Origin: Clostridia bacterium
GTDB lineage: Bacteria; Bacillota; Clostridia; Peptostreptococcales; Anaerovoracaceae
NCBI GenBank assembly: GCA_900766045.1
Contig: CAAFTW010000001.1
Location: 1-47,348, forward strand
Length of the DNA: 47,348 bases
Direction: 5' to 3'
The translations under genes were made by a program, and so were the position numbers. Position 1 is the stretch's first letter. Each line of letters starts with the position of its first letter. The notes under the pieces are model-generated. The model did no database searches. It saw nothing but the letters and a program-made list of their open reading frames with translations, and was not told the origin of the DNA. Of the stretch, positions 1 through 9,030 are shown piece by piece.

Positions 1-6
1 GTTTTG

Positions 7-53
7 GACAAAATAAGAATGTAGGTTTTCCTACATTTTTATTTTGTCTTTTT
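7..53 (+). terminator. Rho-independent terminator, plus strand
   Basis: A 19-base inverted repeat with one mismatch (arms 7-25 and 30-48, loop TTTT) is followed on the plus strand by TTTTT at 49-53. This is a strong intrinsic terminator for a plus-strand gene lying to the left of the window, converging on the phage lysis genes. The minus-strand side has no T tract. Confidence 0.75.
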
Positions 54-130
54 AATCATCATCAGTCATTAGCTGAAGCTGATCTTTTAATCTGTAGGAA
101 GGACCATTAGACAACTTCCAGTTTGTAGAG

Positions 131-179
131 AAAAAAAATAAGGCCAGAGGATAACACTCATAAGAGTCGTCCTCTGGCC
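131..179 (-). terminator. Terminator of the phage late operon
   Basis: On the minus strand a 10-bp stem (arms at 170-179 and 142-151) is followed by a T-rich tract complementary to the A run at 131-141. It lies directly after the endolysin stop codon and is the natural end of the late phage transcript. Confidence 0.85.
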
Positions 180-184
180 ATTTC

Positions 185-1153
185 TTACTTTACGCGGATT
201 TTCCATCCAACCTGGATCAGGTTCACATTTCGGATCAGCGTAGGATTGAGTTTCTGAATTGCACCGACGGATGTACCATACTTCCTTGCAATAGCAGAGA
301 GGGTGTCACCAGAGCGCACAGTGTAATAAGTTACCTGCGGCTGGCTATGGGCCCCCATCAGCTCATTGACTCTTGCCTGAACTGCGTCATAACTGTATCC
401 GGCAGCAGCAAGACGGTTCTTCCTGTCGTCTCCGTTTCCCCAGGAACCGCTCAGAACTTCACGGGCGATTTCATCCACGCTCTTTCTTGCCGGCGCTGGT
501 GCCGGAGTGGGAGCAGGAGCCTGCTGCTTTGCAAATCCGTTGAATCCGCCGGTCTTAATAGTGGACGGATAGTCGATGTAAGAAATATCCATATCGACGT
601 TTCCGCTGATACCGTTTACTGAGCCGGTGGAAGAATACTGCCAGATTCCGTAAGCCCCGCCATAGGTACATTTGGAAGCATACTGAGCGACCCAATGGGT
701 AAATGGCGTGAGTTTGGAATCGTCCAGACGGTCCCGGTAACCGGAATAGGTAGAGCTGTAGATACCAGCATAATATCCGGCAGCTTCCAGTTCTCTGCAG
801 AATGCAATCGTAGCTTCCGTAGCGCCTGCCTTGGCAGAAGGAGCAGTGGCTTCCAGATCAATAAAGACAGGATATTCGAGCTGCTTTCCCTTGAGCTGTG
901 CAAGGAAGCGTTCTGCATCTGCCTTTCCGTCTGCTGCGGAAGTGCAGCCAGGCCCGACAAAATAATACGCTCCGACAGCGACGCCGTTAGCCTTCGCATT
1001 TCTGTAGTTTTCTTCCCATCTGGGATCTGTGTAGAATCCTGCATCCGATCCACCGGATTTGATGATGGCAAACTGGATCCCAGCGGCCTTCACCTTTGCC
1101 CAGTCAATGGCTCCCTGCCAGTGGCTGACGTCAATACCTTTAAACTCACTCAT
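185..1153 (-). CDS. Phage endolysin: GH25 lysozyme, Cpl-7-like repeat and LysM domain
   Basis: This 322-residue endolysin should cleave the N-acetylmuramic acid to N-acetylglucosamine bond of host peptidoglycan at the end of the lytic cycle. Residues 1-200 form a GH25 muramidase barrel with GIDVSHWQG at the N-terminus (Asp8) and FIDLEA with Asp99 and Glu101 as the expected acidic catalytic residues; DMDISY closes the domain. An Ala/Pro-rich linker (about 210-223) leads to a Cpl-7-like wall-binding repeat (about 225-266) and a C-terminal LysM domain (about 276-321). There is no signal peptide, so export depends on the holin. AAGGAGG lies upstream of the ATG. Last gene of the late operon; terminators lie on both sides. 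Confidence 0.95.
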   Translation of the reverse strand: MSEFKGIDVSHWQGAIDWAKVKAAGIQFAIIKSGGSDAGFYTDPRWEENYRNAKANGVAVGAYYFVGPGCTSAADGKADAERFLAQLKGKQLEYPVFIDLEATAPSAKAGATEATIAFCRELEAAGYYAGIYSSTYSGYRDRLDDSKLTPFTHWVAQYASKCTYGGAYGIWQYSSTGSVNGISGNVDMDISYIDYPSTIKTGGFNGFAKQQAPAPTPAPAPARKSVDEIAREVLSGSWGNGDDRKNRLAAAGYSYDAVQARVNELMGAHSQPQVTYYTVRSGDTLSAIARKYGTSVGAIQKLNPTLIRNVNLIQVGWKIRVK

Positions 1154-1180
1154 GTTCTTACCTCCTTAAGATTTGCGACA

Positions 1181-1217
1181 AAAGAAAGGCCCTCCGGGCA
1201 GTGACGCCCGAAGAGCC
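1181..1217 (-). terminator. Hairpin with T tract between holin and endolysin
   Basis: On the minus strand a 12-bp stem with two G-U pairs (arms 1206-1217 and 1188-1199, loop of six) is followed by TTTCTTTT. It looks like an intrinsic terminator placed between holin and endolysin, so it may lower endolysin transcription or act as a partial terminator. Confidence 0.6.
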
Positions 1218-1269
1218 AGAAGTGCTCCATTGACGGAAGGAGCAGCCGAGATACGAGGATCACCTCCTC

Positions 1270-1530
1270 TCACTTTGTGAGCTGCTTGTAGATCTGGTTT
1301 ACACCGGTTGCTGCAAGACCGGATACGATGCCGACGGCGAGAGCGTTAATGACATCTTTTGCCGGGAAGTCTGGCATAAGATACAGCCCGGCAATGCCAA
1401 GCACCGCACCGGCGCATCCGCAGATCACCGGGATCAGCTCATCCTTCACGGAGCCAGCCGCCTTGCAGCCGATACCGACGAGATAGGCGATAACCGTGAT
1501 TGCTGCCACACTAGCGATTCCAAAGTCCAT
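1270..1530 (-). CDS. Phage holin
   Basis: An 86-residue protein with two hydrophobic segments (about residues 4-22 and 30-50) and a third weakly hydrophobic stretch near 60-78, ending in a short charged tail. The size, membrane character and position beside the endolysin fit a class II/III holin that permeabilises the cytoplasmic membrane for endolysin release. The start is the ATG at 1530, preceded by AAAGGAGGAATGAAGCT; longer readings into the upstream gene have no ribosome binding site and give a basic, unlikely N-terminus. It follows the 115-residue membrane protein gene by four bases and is probably translated with it. Confidence 0.8.
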   Translation of the reverse strand: MDFGIASVAAITVIAYLVGIGCKAAGSVKDELIPVICGCAGAVLGIAGLYLMPDFPAKDVINALAVGIVSGLAATGVNQIYKQLTK

Positions 1531-1534
1531 AGCT

Positions 1535-1882
1535 TCATTCCTCCTTTTCCTTTTTACTTTCTGCCGTAAGGGGCAGTTCCTGACACTTTTTGTACAGGGA
1601 TTCCCCGGTTCCGTTGCCGCCGAGTGCTTTGTATGGTTTATACAGGTACTCAAGGTTGCTCCGGTCCTCCGGCGAGCACCATCCCCGGGCAATAAAAAAG
1701 CTGCAGGCCTGATAAATCCGGTCGTGCAGCAGTGCCATCATTCCTTCTCTGATCTGTTCGTTTTCCTGTTTCCTTCGCAGAAGTGCCCGCCAAAGCCATG
1801 TGATGATGGCGATGATCAGAGCGAACAGCTCCTGAATCCAATACTTCAAAATGAAGTCTATCAACGGTATCACCTCCTTCAT
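1535..1882 (-). CDS. Membrane-anchored lysis-cassette protein of unknown role
   Basis: A 115-residue protein with one N-terminal transmembrane segment (about residues 10-32, rich in Ile, Trp and Leu), then a basic patch (RRK) and a soluble, largely helical tail ending in a Lys/Glu-rich stretch. Small proteins of this layout lie just before the holin in many Firmicutes phages; they may be a second holin, an antiholin or a lysis regulator. The start overlaps the preceding fibre gene by four bases, so translation is coupled. Function is inferred only from membrane topology and position. Confidence 0.6.
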   Translation of the reverse strand: MKEVIPLIDFILKYWIQELFALIIAIITWLWRALLRRKQENEQIREGMMALLHDRIYQACSFFIARGWCSPEDRSNLEYLYKPYKALGGNGTGESLYKKCQELPLTAESKKEKEE

Positions 1883-3414
1883 GACACATGCTTTGCAATG
1901 TCATAGACTTCTGTTGCAGCTGTAAACTTGCCGGTCGATTCACCGGTCCGATAAAAAGAGACGCATTCTCCTTCGTTTATGGAGAAGGTCGTGCCAAAGA
2001 AAGAAAACGTGCCATCCGAGGTCGATTTCTTCTCCATCCGAATCATGGCATCACCATTTTCAAAAAGATAAAGCTCCCAGATCTGATTCACAGAGGAACT
2101 ACCACTGTAGTATTGATATCCTTCCCACCGAATCTTGTAGCAGGTGATGCCGATATCAGTCAGCTTGTAGTTCCCGTGTGAGAGGAGATGCGCCTTGGCG
2201 TCTTTTCGGTTTACCTTGATCTCTTCTGAACCGGAACCAGTGACTCCGATCCACGAGTTCGTGCTGACGTAGAACGTGGTGTAAGTCTTACCAGCCAGCG
2301 GCCACGAGAAGTTTTCGTTCCCGACGGTATAGGTCTGATCATCCACATCGCTCTTCAAGATGTAGGAAAGGCCATCTACATCAGCGAGGACATCGGTTAA
2401 GCTGATGCTTTTCAGAACCTCGTCAGCTCCGGAGTGATGCTTTGAAATATCGTATTTCTCAGTTACGATATCAAACTTCGTTCCATAGTAATCTTTCCGA
2501 TAAAACGAGACATATCCACCAGCGCCGGGATTCGTGAAGCTATTTCCGTTGATCTGGTATGATCCGCTGCCGTTTGTGCCGAGTGATGTAATCCGGATAT
2601 AAAAATCACCGTTGCCAAGGAAATACAGGTCCCACATTCCACGGTTGGATTCGTTCTGGCTATAGGGCATGTAGCCGTCCCATGTGATTCTCGTGGATGA
2701 AATGGCATCATCTACAGGGACCTCCTGAAGGCTGATTGTTTTGTAGCCGTTATCTCTCTGGTTGATACCGAGCGTACAGCCGCCGGCATTAAACAGGCAG
2801 TTACCGGTAACCGAGCAGGAGGTGTACACCGATCTTGCCTTTGAAAGCGTCACCTGAAGATTCGGAAACTGAATAATCCCGAATTTCGAAGTGGTAATGC
2901 TGCAGGTTCCTTCATCGGAATAAGAGTCGGTTATGGTATTCCTTCCAAGATCGGTGTTGTCAAAAAGTTCCAGCGTATTGATGATCGGGAGCTTTCGCCG
3001 GATGGAGTTTCCGTTGTGGTTCAGATATCCATCGCTGTTTATGCGGATAGAAAATTCCTCTCCTTTTTTCACCTGGCTGGTATCGATTGTGAGTTTTAAC
3101 ATCAGCCGGTTCAAATAGGAAACCGCCGATACCACAGAGCAGTCGATATCTTTCAGCTCAATATCCGGTGACAGGATGGTATCGGAGAGGAGCCAGACAG
3201 TGCTGATGTCGTGCGGAAACTCAGAAATCACAGTCTCTTTGGAATCCGTAATGAATACGTAGTTCTTACCACCGGCGCCTTCCGAGCCATCCGTCGGGAG
3301 AGTAAGAATAGCAGCCGGCATTTCTGACACCTTATATTTTCTGGTCTCACCGTTCTTTTCCCGGATGGCATCGGCGATGAGCTGTATGTTTTCTTCGGTA
3401 TAGAGTTTCTTCAT
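1879..3414 (-). CDS. Phage tail fibre / receptor-binding protein candidate
   Basis: A 511-residue protein between baseplate genes and the lysis cassette, the usual place for the fibre or adhesin. The N-terminal 40 residues (start MKKLYTEENIQLIADAIREK) are a short helical module common at the start of Clostridia phage appendage proteins; the rest is beta-rich with many Gly, Ser, Thr and aromatic residues. The C-terminal half holds two copies of one domain, about residues 242-327 and 427-511, each with an I-x-W-(D/E)-G-Y start, a W-(D/E)-L-Y core and a V-S-F-Y-R motif before an ending like YDI(S/A)KH. The start codon overlaps the stop of the preceding gene by one base (TGATG). The exact receptor is unknown. 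Confidence 0.65.
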   Translation of the reverse strand: MKKLYTEENIQLIADAIREKNGETRKYKVSEMPAAILTLPTDGSEGAGGKNYVFITDSKETVISEFPHDISTVWLLSDTILSPDIELKDIDCSVVSAVSYLNRLMLKLTIDTSQVKKGEEFSIRINSDGYLNHNGNSIRRKLPIINTLELFDNTDLGRNTITDSYSDEGTCSITTSKFGIIQFPNLQVTLSKARSVYTSCSVTGNCLFNAGGCTLGINQRDNGYKTISLQEVPVDDAISSTRITWDGYMPYSQNESNRGMWDLYFLGNGDFYIRITSLGTNGSGSYQINGNSFTNPGAGGYVSFYRKDYYGTKFDIVTEKYDISKHHSGADEVLKSISLTDVLADVDGLSYILKSDVDDQTYTVGNENFSWPLAGKTYTTFYVSTNSWIGVTGSGSEEIKVNRKDAKAHLLSHGNYKLTDIGITCYKIRWEGYQYYSGSSSVNQIWELYLFENGDAMIRMEKKSTSDGTFSFFGTTFSINEGECVSFYRTGESTGKFTAATEVYDIAKHVS

Positions 3415-4211
3415 CAGTATTCCCCTATGTCTCCGTCTTCGAGCTTTGCGTTGAGAGCAGCAAGCGCATCGTCGATTTCCTTCTTCGAGTAAGTATCTGC
3501 AAGCTTTATCTTCAAAGCATCCAGATCGTCCTTGGAATAATAGGGCTCCTCATAGGTGCTTTCTTTTCCTGTGATGGAAATCCGGATCACGTTGCTGTCC
3601 TTGGAGCAGTACTGGCCTTCATCCGGAAATCCGATGCAGAAACAGTCATAGGTTCCCGAGACAATCGGAGGATCCACGGCAAATGTCAGATCATAGCTGA
3701 TATGGTCCACGGAGAAAGCGCCGTCCATCATCACAAGACGATAGCAGCGGTATTCCGTCTTTTCCGGAGGCGTGATTGTGAAAGTAATCGTTCCATCGCT
3801 GTTTTGAACAGCTGAGAGCTTCGGTGCCTCGGTCTTTTCATTTTTCGGATTTACCGGCGCGACAATTCTTGAGATGTCACGGAAAGCAATCTTATAAAAG
3901 GCAATGGCTCCAACATCCGGAAACGTCTTCACGCCAAGCCTCTCCAGACGGTTTCCTGCAATTCTCTGTCCCGGAGTATTCCACTGCACTTCGTCGTAGT
4001 CTGTATAGGACCACGATTTGTTTTCCTCATCGTAGATTCCGATTGCGTGAGTGTTTTTATCCTCTTCGGTCATAGAGGAGGGGAGAACATAGTACTGGAC
4101 CAGCTCTCCGTCAGTAGCCTCATGAATGATGGATAGCTGCCGGACAAACTTCGGAGATGGGTTCTTGTCATACGCTGTCAGATTGATCGTCTTATCAAAG
4201 GTAAGTGCCAT
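3414..4211 (-). CDS. Phage baseplate/tail appendage protein
   Basis: A 265-residue protein in the appendage cluster. It is beta-rich in the middle, with a fibronectin-like stretch near residues 120-215 (it begins after KTEAPKLSAVQNSDGT), and has a short helical C-terminus with Tyr-Ser-Lys-Lys-Glu repeats that may trimerise. The ATG at 4211 lies ten bases after GGAGG; a GTG at 4217 lies four bases after AGGAGG and cannot be excluded. Fibre-like architecture and position suggest a structural part linking baseplate and receptor-binding protein. No enzymatic motif is visible. Confidence 0.55.
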   Translation of the reverse strand: MALTFDKTINLTAYDKNPSPKFVRQLSIIHEATDGELVQYYVLPSSMTEEDKNTHAIGIYDEENKSWSYTDYDEVQWNTPGQRIAGNRLERLGVKTFPDVGAIAFYKIAFRDISRIVAPVNPKNEKTEAPKLSAVQNSDGTITFTITPPEKTEYRCYRLVMMDGAFSVDHISYDLTFAVDPPIVSGTYDCFCIGFPDEGQYCSKDSNVIRISITGKESTYEEPYYSKDDLDALKIKLADTYSKKEIDDALAALNAKLEDGDIGEY

Positions 4212-4232
4212 GAACACATCTCCTCCTTTCTG

Positions 4233-5831
4233 TCAGACTGTAATTTCAAGAGTCGCTGAGTAATCGATGACTGTTTCTCCTGTCTTGAACGGGCGATCCA
4301 TCGTCACATTCATTGTGATCGCAGCTCCGCTTGCCGGAGCCTCCTTGAAGTGAATGTATCCGTCCTGAACCTTGCCAAGGAAAGGAACCGCTGCCGGATC
4401 TGCACTGAAATCCACCGTCGATGTATCTGCTGTGGTTTCCAGTTTCCAGTAACGTCCCGTCGCATCGAAGTCCTTTTCCAGAACCGTGTTTGCGGCCTTT
4501 GCTTCTGAGAAAACTTCGGTATAAGTCTCTCCGTCGGTAGAAACACTTAACGTGAAAGTTGCCGCCGTAAAGGAAGCGGGGAGTCTAAACTTATTGAGTT
4601 CATAAGAATCACCCAGATCAAAGATCACTGGGTTGCCCTTATAGATCCGGGAGACAAATTCCGAATCCTTGTAATTGGAATACCAGCCATTGGTGTTTCC
4701 GAAATCCGTCGGATAGTTGGAAGGCCACTTGTAGAGGGGCCTTGTGAAGAGGCCGACTCCGGACCGGTTTTTCTCCCGGTTGCCGCCGGATGCTTTGGCT
4801 CTTGCAAAGGGCGTCAGCTCCTGCAGCATTTCATGGTTGTTGTCATTGATAACCGTGTAATCTACGCCACGAGTGAGAGTATTGCCACCCACGATGATAG
4901 AATCTGTGTCCTTCACAAAATAACTGAACGGACAGAGAAAATCTTTCGTTGTTCCGTCGCCGGTACCCACCGGATATCCGGTGATCGTATAATTCGGCAC
5001 AAGCTCGGAATTCGGAAGTTCTGCATAGCAGATGCCACCGATCAGAATGGTATTGAAGTACACCGGATAATCGAGCAGTGTTGCAGGCGCACGGAAGTCA
5101 AACTTGGCTGTCCGTTTGCTGTCTGCATAGGAATTGCTGCTCTGCGCTTTTCCGTAGCCGTAGCAGGAGTTCGTGCAATAGTAGCTGCCATAACTCGTGC
5201 CGATGTACGAATAGGTGCTTGTCATTTCGCCGTCGCCGATAGCCGCATTGCTGTTCGTGCAGAGCTCCAGAAACAGCGATCCAAGATCGCCCCAGCCTCT
5301 TTCTGTTTCCTGTCCCTCGTCATCCTTTGCTTTTTTCATGTAAAGCTGAGTGTGGCGGACAGGCACTGCGATCCAAGGACTGGATGCAGAGAGTGTCATG
5401 GTAATTCTGGCAGTTACGATCACGCGGGTGAGATCATCCTTTTCAATCGTGATCGGGTTGCCTTCGGCGTCCTTGATGAGGGCATGGGTGACAACCGTTG
5501 AGCTTACCAGAACGCCAAGCTCCGTGATGGTTCCGACATGGTCGGTATCCGGAGGAACCTCGCCGACCAGCGTATGGATGGCAGCCTGTTTCTCCTCATC
5601 AAGCGACACGGTCTTTGTGCAGGTGATATCCCAGAGCTTTGTAAATACGTCAGTATCTGAGCTGGCCGGAGTTCCCGTGCCGGAGCCAAGACGGACTCCG
5701 GTGAAGTTGAAGCTCACGTTCAGCATGTTCGAGAGAACCACATTTCCGAAGTGGTATTCTTTTTTCTTGCCGCACCGCTCTACGGTGACGGTATATTCGT
5801 TTTGAAAACGGATCTTACATTTACTATCCAT
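4233..5831 (-). CDS. Phage tail/baseplate protein with discoidin-like domain
   Basis: A 532-residue beta-rich structural protein. Its first 120 residues resemble phage tail-appendage proteins. A central segment (about 195-235) is rich in Tyr, Ser and Gly. Residues about 380-467 (from near IYKGNPVIFDLG to YWKLETT) have the strand pattern and closing R-Y-W-K-L-E of a discoidin (F5/8 type C) carbohydrate-binding fold, which would suit adsorption to wall sugars. It lies 10 bases after the large tail protein gene and is co-transcribed with it. The discoidin call rests on pattern only. Confidence 0.55.
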   Translation of the reverse strand: MDSKCKIRFQNEYTVTVERCGKKKEYHFGNVVLSNMLNVSFNFTGVRLGSGTGTPASSDTDVFTKLWDITCTKTVSLDEEKQAAIHTLVGEVPPDTDHVGTITELGVLVSSTVVTHALIKDAEGNPITIEKDDLTRVIVTARITMTLSASSPWIAVPVRHTQLYMKKAKDDEGQETERGWGDLGSLFLELCTNSNAAIGDGEMTSTYSYIGTSYGSYYCTNSCYGYGKAQSSNSYADSKRTAKFDFRAPATLLDYPVYFNTILIGGICYAELPNSELVPNYTITGYPVGTGDGTTKDFLCPFSYFVKDTDSIIVGGNTLTRGVDYTVINDNNHEMLQELTPFARAKASGGNREKNRSGVGLFTRPLYKWPSNYPTDFGNTNGWYSNYKDSEFVSRIYKGNPVIFDLGDSYELNKFRLPASFTAATFTLSVSTDGETYTEVFSEAKAANTVLEKDFDATGRYWKLETTADTSTVDFSADPAAVPFLGKVQDGYIHFKEAPASGAAITMNVTMDRPFKTGETVIDYSATLEITV

Positions 5832-5841
5832 CTTATCCTCC

Positions 5842-8646
5842 TTAGATCGGTGCGTCGCTCGTCATGTAAGTCTTGATCTCTGCGGTGACGGAAGCTTGAA
5901 GCTCTCCCTCATCGGAGACGGTCATTTTTGTTTCCTTTACCTGTCTTGTGATAAAGGAAGAAGTCATGGCTGCGTGAAGGGTTCCTTCATCTGGCTGGAT
6001 GCTTGCCTGATTCTGAACCTGATGGGTTGTGATAGCAGAAGTTGCGGCAATGTGAATTCCTACCGTTTCTTCGATTTCAGTATTCTTAACAGTGATATTT
6101 CTCTCAATGGTCCAGCTGAAGCTCTGGTCATAGAGTAAAAGACGGTTTACACCATTTCCGTTCGACAGGTAAAAGGGTGTATCTTCTGCAGAAATATCAA
6201 CTTGCAATACAGCTTCCTTGGCTCTTGTAGCCGCCACTTCATCTTTCGTGGTAATCACGAGATCCGTACCATCGAGACTTAAGGTATAGCTGCTACTGGA
6301 GAGCTCTTTGCCGTTCAATGTCACTGTGACGGTACTTTTATAGGAAGAATCAAAGGCTTTGATATCATACGGATACCGGATACGGAAAACTTTCTCCGGA
6401 GCAACCGGGTCGTCAAAGAGCACGGCCTTGCCAGTAAAATCAATCGCATCGCCATTACGGAACATGCTGATGCCGATCTTATTGTTATCATTAAAGTTTG
6501 CATTTTCCGGATAGATGGACTGGCCGACATAAGTTCGTCCGGTGATCATCCAGAGATTTTCGGAAGCGCTCGTCAGTTCAAAGCTTAGGCGATAGTCATT
6601 GAGACGATGCACATTGGCTTCCAGCCATTCCGTTCCTTTCCCGATCTCTGTTTCATTGGACCAGATCTTCGTCTTGGCTTCGGTATTCAGCGTGTACTGA
6701 CGATAAAAGACAGAGCCGTCCGTCTTTACATAGAGAAGAACCAGTCCCTGATCCTGTTCCGGATACATTTCCGAACTGTAGCCTTTGCAGGCATGGACGG
6801 ATTTCACACCTTCGGCGGCGACAAATCTTGTCGTTTCATCGTCACCTTTCTGGGCATAAAGGGTTCTTGTCGTTTTATCCGCAATCCAGAAGATCCACGG
6901 CTGATCATCTGTTTCAATCGTGAACTTCTCGGCTCCGGTCCGAAGAACCCAGGATCCATCAAACTCAATGGCAGCATTCAGTGCTTCTCCGGGTGTATAG
7001 ACACCTTCCCATTTAATGACACTTTTTGAAGAGGACTTGTATTCCCGGCGGCTGATGAGAAGTTTCCCGTTCTCGATTCCGGCACACCAGATCTGATCTG
7101 GGCCGTCTGATTCGGATAGCTGCCGCATGGAAATATCACGAATGTCCATGCCGATTTCATCAACAGCCTCTGCGAAGTTTCCAGCGTTAATGGTAAAAAA
7201 GATACCTCTTGGCTGAACTTCAATCGTGCCGATTGTGCACTGAACAGTGATAAGCGCCTCATGATTTCCGGACACTCGATGAAGGTAGGAGTGAGGGATT
7301 CCGATGGTGCCATCACCGGCAGGAAGGTCATAAATCAGAGGAGAATAGAGCTCTTCAACAGTCGTATCGTAGACTCGGACGATCATCGTTGTGGACTGGT
7401 CCGTCCGGTAATGCATGAGAAAATGTCCCTCGACATCTGCTTCCTTGGAGATGTAGTAGGAGATACATCCGGCGATTCGTTCAGACTGGCTAAAGGATAA
7501 TGTCCCGGTATTGTAATCGTAGAGCAGGCTATTGATAGAACCCGTAATCGAATTCACTTCATCAACAAGGCCAGAGATGTCCTTATCGCTCTTACTGTTT
7601 CTGGTAATAAGAGCCGGATTCTTCCCGACGCCAGACATTTCATATTTCTGGTTGTAGGAGAACACGAACTTCGTCATACAGAAGAGCCTGTTATCATCTG
7701 CATATCCACCTGTGAATCGGAAAACATCCATAAGGTCATAGGCAGGGTTCCCGATCATTTCAGCCTTGAACGGCACATACTGAATACTGCCAAGAGCTGT
7801 GAGGATGCTTTTCCGCATCACGTCTACATCACCGTTCTGCAGGAAGGGATTCTCGCCAAGGTTATAGGTCAGGGCATCATCAGTATCTTCTCCGTAGTAT
7901 TTTGTTTCCTGAGCAGCGATATCCACGCAGGAAAGTCCGGTGTACCTTGTCACATAATCGCCGAAGGTACAGCCGGTAAACCGATGAGCCGCATCAATCG
8001 TATCGACCGGAATCTGATCGTAGGGACGAAAGATGATCTTTCCTTCACGGTCTGCAAAAACGTTACAGGCCACAGCCTGCGCAACCCACGAGAGGAAGGT
8101 TCTCCAGCTCTCGATGTTGTTGTCAGCATAGAGACTGAAGGTCATATTCCCGTTTGCAAAGGAAGCAAACTCCTCTGAAGAAGTGCCAAGTTCCAGATCG
8201 CAGGAGCGGCAGGCGATAGAGGCGAGCCGGTAGGCGGTCCCCGTCAGCGTCGATGCGGAAAAACTCCGGTCAAGCTTTGACATGTTGTCATAGGCTGTGA
8301 TTTCAACTCCGCTGTTTCCCCAGTTCGCTTCCGAGATGGTAAACACGCCAAGCGGAATGTCCTCATAGCTTCCATCCGCAAGACGCATTCCGAAGAATGG
8401 ACGGATACCAGCATCCTTTAAGGCATAGCGCTCATCCTCCATGCCTAGAAGCGTTATTTTAAGCTCTGCGATATACACCTGACCGATTAGGACCTGCGTC
8501 TCATCCGAGCACTGGTTTGTAATGGAGAACGAGCCCGAAAGGATGTGGGAATCATCAAATACCGTGTTTCCGATGGTTCCCCGCATCCGATAACTCTGGA
8601 CGGGCCGCTGCATGGCTGCTTTATACTGTTCACTTACTTTGTACAT
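5842..8646 (-). CDS. Phage tail-tip / baseplate hub protein
   Basis: A 934-residue protein in the position of the tail-associated hub (Tal-like) or tail spike. The N-terminal 350 residues look like the hub fold of siphovirus baseplates that docks on the distal tail protein. The middle (about 555-690) has repeated aromatic beta-strands, as in a propeller or lectin-like module, and the last 70 residues are a Thr/Gln-rich repetitive beta region. No M23, NlpC/P60 or lysozyme motif is visible, so wall-degrading activity is not supported. The gene follows the 122-residue tail protein by 15 bases. Confidence 0.7.
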   Translation of the reverse strand: MYKVSEQYKAAMQRPVQSYRMRGTIGNTVFDDSHILSGSFSITNQCSDETQVLIGQVYIAELKITLLGMEDERYALKDAGIRPFFGMRLADGSYEDIPLGVFTISEANWGNSGVEITAYDNMSKLDRSFSASTLTGTAYRLASIACRSCDLELGTSSEEFASFANGNMTFSLYADNNIESWRTFLSWVAQAVACNVFADREGKIIFRPYDQIPVDTIDAAHRFTGCTFGDYVTRYTGLSCVDIAAQETKYYGEDTDDALTYNLGENPFLQNGDVDVMRKSILTALGSIQYVPFKAEMIGNPAYDLMDVFRFTGGYADDNRLFCMTKFVFSYNQKYEMSGVGKNPALITRNSKSDKDISGLVDEVNSITGSINSLLYDYNTGTLSFSQSERIAGCISYYISKEADVEGHFLMHYRTDQSTTMIVRVYDTTVEELYSPLIYDLPAGDGTIGIPHSYLHRVSGNHEALITVQCTIGTIEVQPRGIFFTINAGNFAEAVDEIGMDIRDISMRQLSESDGPDQIWCAGIENGKLLISRREYKSSSKSVIKWEGVYTPGEALNAAIEFDGSWVLRTGAEKFTIETDDQPWIFWIADKTTRTLYAQKGDDETTRFVAAEGVKSVHACKGYSSEMYPEQDQGLVLLYVKTDGSVFYRQYTLNTEAKTKIWSNETEIGKGTEWLEANVHRLNDYRLSFELTSASENLWMITGRTYVGQSIYPENANFNDNNKIGISMFRNGDAIDFTGKAVLFDDPVAPEKVFRIRYPYDIKAFDSSYKSTVTVTLNGKELSSSSYTLSLDGTDLVITTKDEVAATRAKEAVLQVDISAEDTPFYLSNGNGVNRLLLYDQSFSWTIERNITVKNTEIEETVGIHIAATSAITTHQVQNQASIQPDEGTLHAAMTSSFITRQVKETKMTVSDEGELQASVTAEIKTYMTSDAPI

Positions 8647-8661
8647 GGCAGCCCTCCTCCT

Positions 8662-9030
8662 TTAAAATTCCTGCAAATCAAAATTCACGGTATAAAGTCC
8701 GTTTGTGCCTCTGGTCTTTTCCGAGTTCTTCTCAGGACCGGTTTTGAAATTTCGCATCCGCATTGTCCGGGTCTTATAGTCCTGTGTTTTCAGGTCATAT
8801 AGCTTCACCTGAATGGAATCCTTGTCCCGGAACTCAGCGAACTTTGCAGCCCAGCGGCTGGAACATTTAAAAGAAGCAGAAACGGAGAGCTTGTCATATC
8901 TTGTGACAATCACCTGATCCGTTCCTGCCTCGGTTTGATTGGTATTTTCGATAACAGCGTAGCTTTCTTCCCAGCTTTCCGGAGTGAAGAGCTTAACGTC
9001 ATCGAAATAAATCGGATATTCGCTCAGCAT
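8662..9030 (-). CDS. Phage distal tail-region protein, small
   Basis: A 122-residue beta-rich protein between tape measure and hub genes, where siphoviruses encode a distal tail or tail-tip adaptor. It has alternating hydrophobic strands and no catalytic motif. The gene abuts the tape measure gene (stop at 9031, start at 9030), so both are in one transcript with coupled translation. The role as tape-measure-to-hub adaptor is inferred from order only. Confidence 0.6.
   Translation of the reverse strand: MLSEYPIYFDDVKLFTPESWEESYAVIENTNQTEAGTDQVIVTRYDKLSVSASFKCSSRWAAKFAEFRDKDSIQVKLYDLKTQDYKTRTMRMRNFKTGPEKNSEKTRGTNGLYTVNFDLQEF

Noticed and set aside
1150..1230. Short minus-strand frame of 26 residues between holin and endolysin, overlapping the endolysin start
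   Set aside because: No ribosome binding site before its ATG, and it runs through the terminator hairpin.
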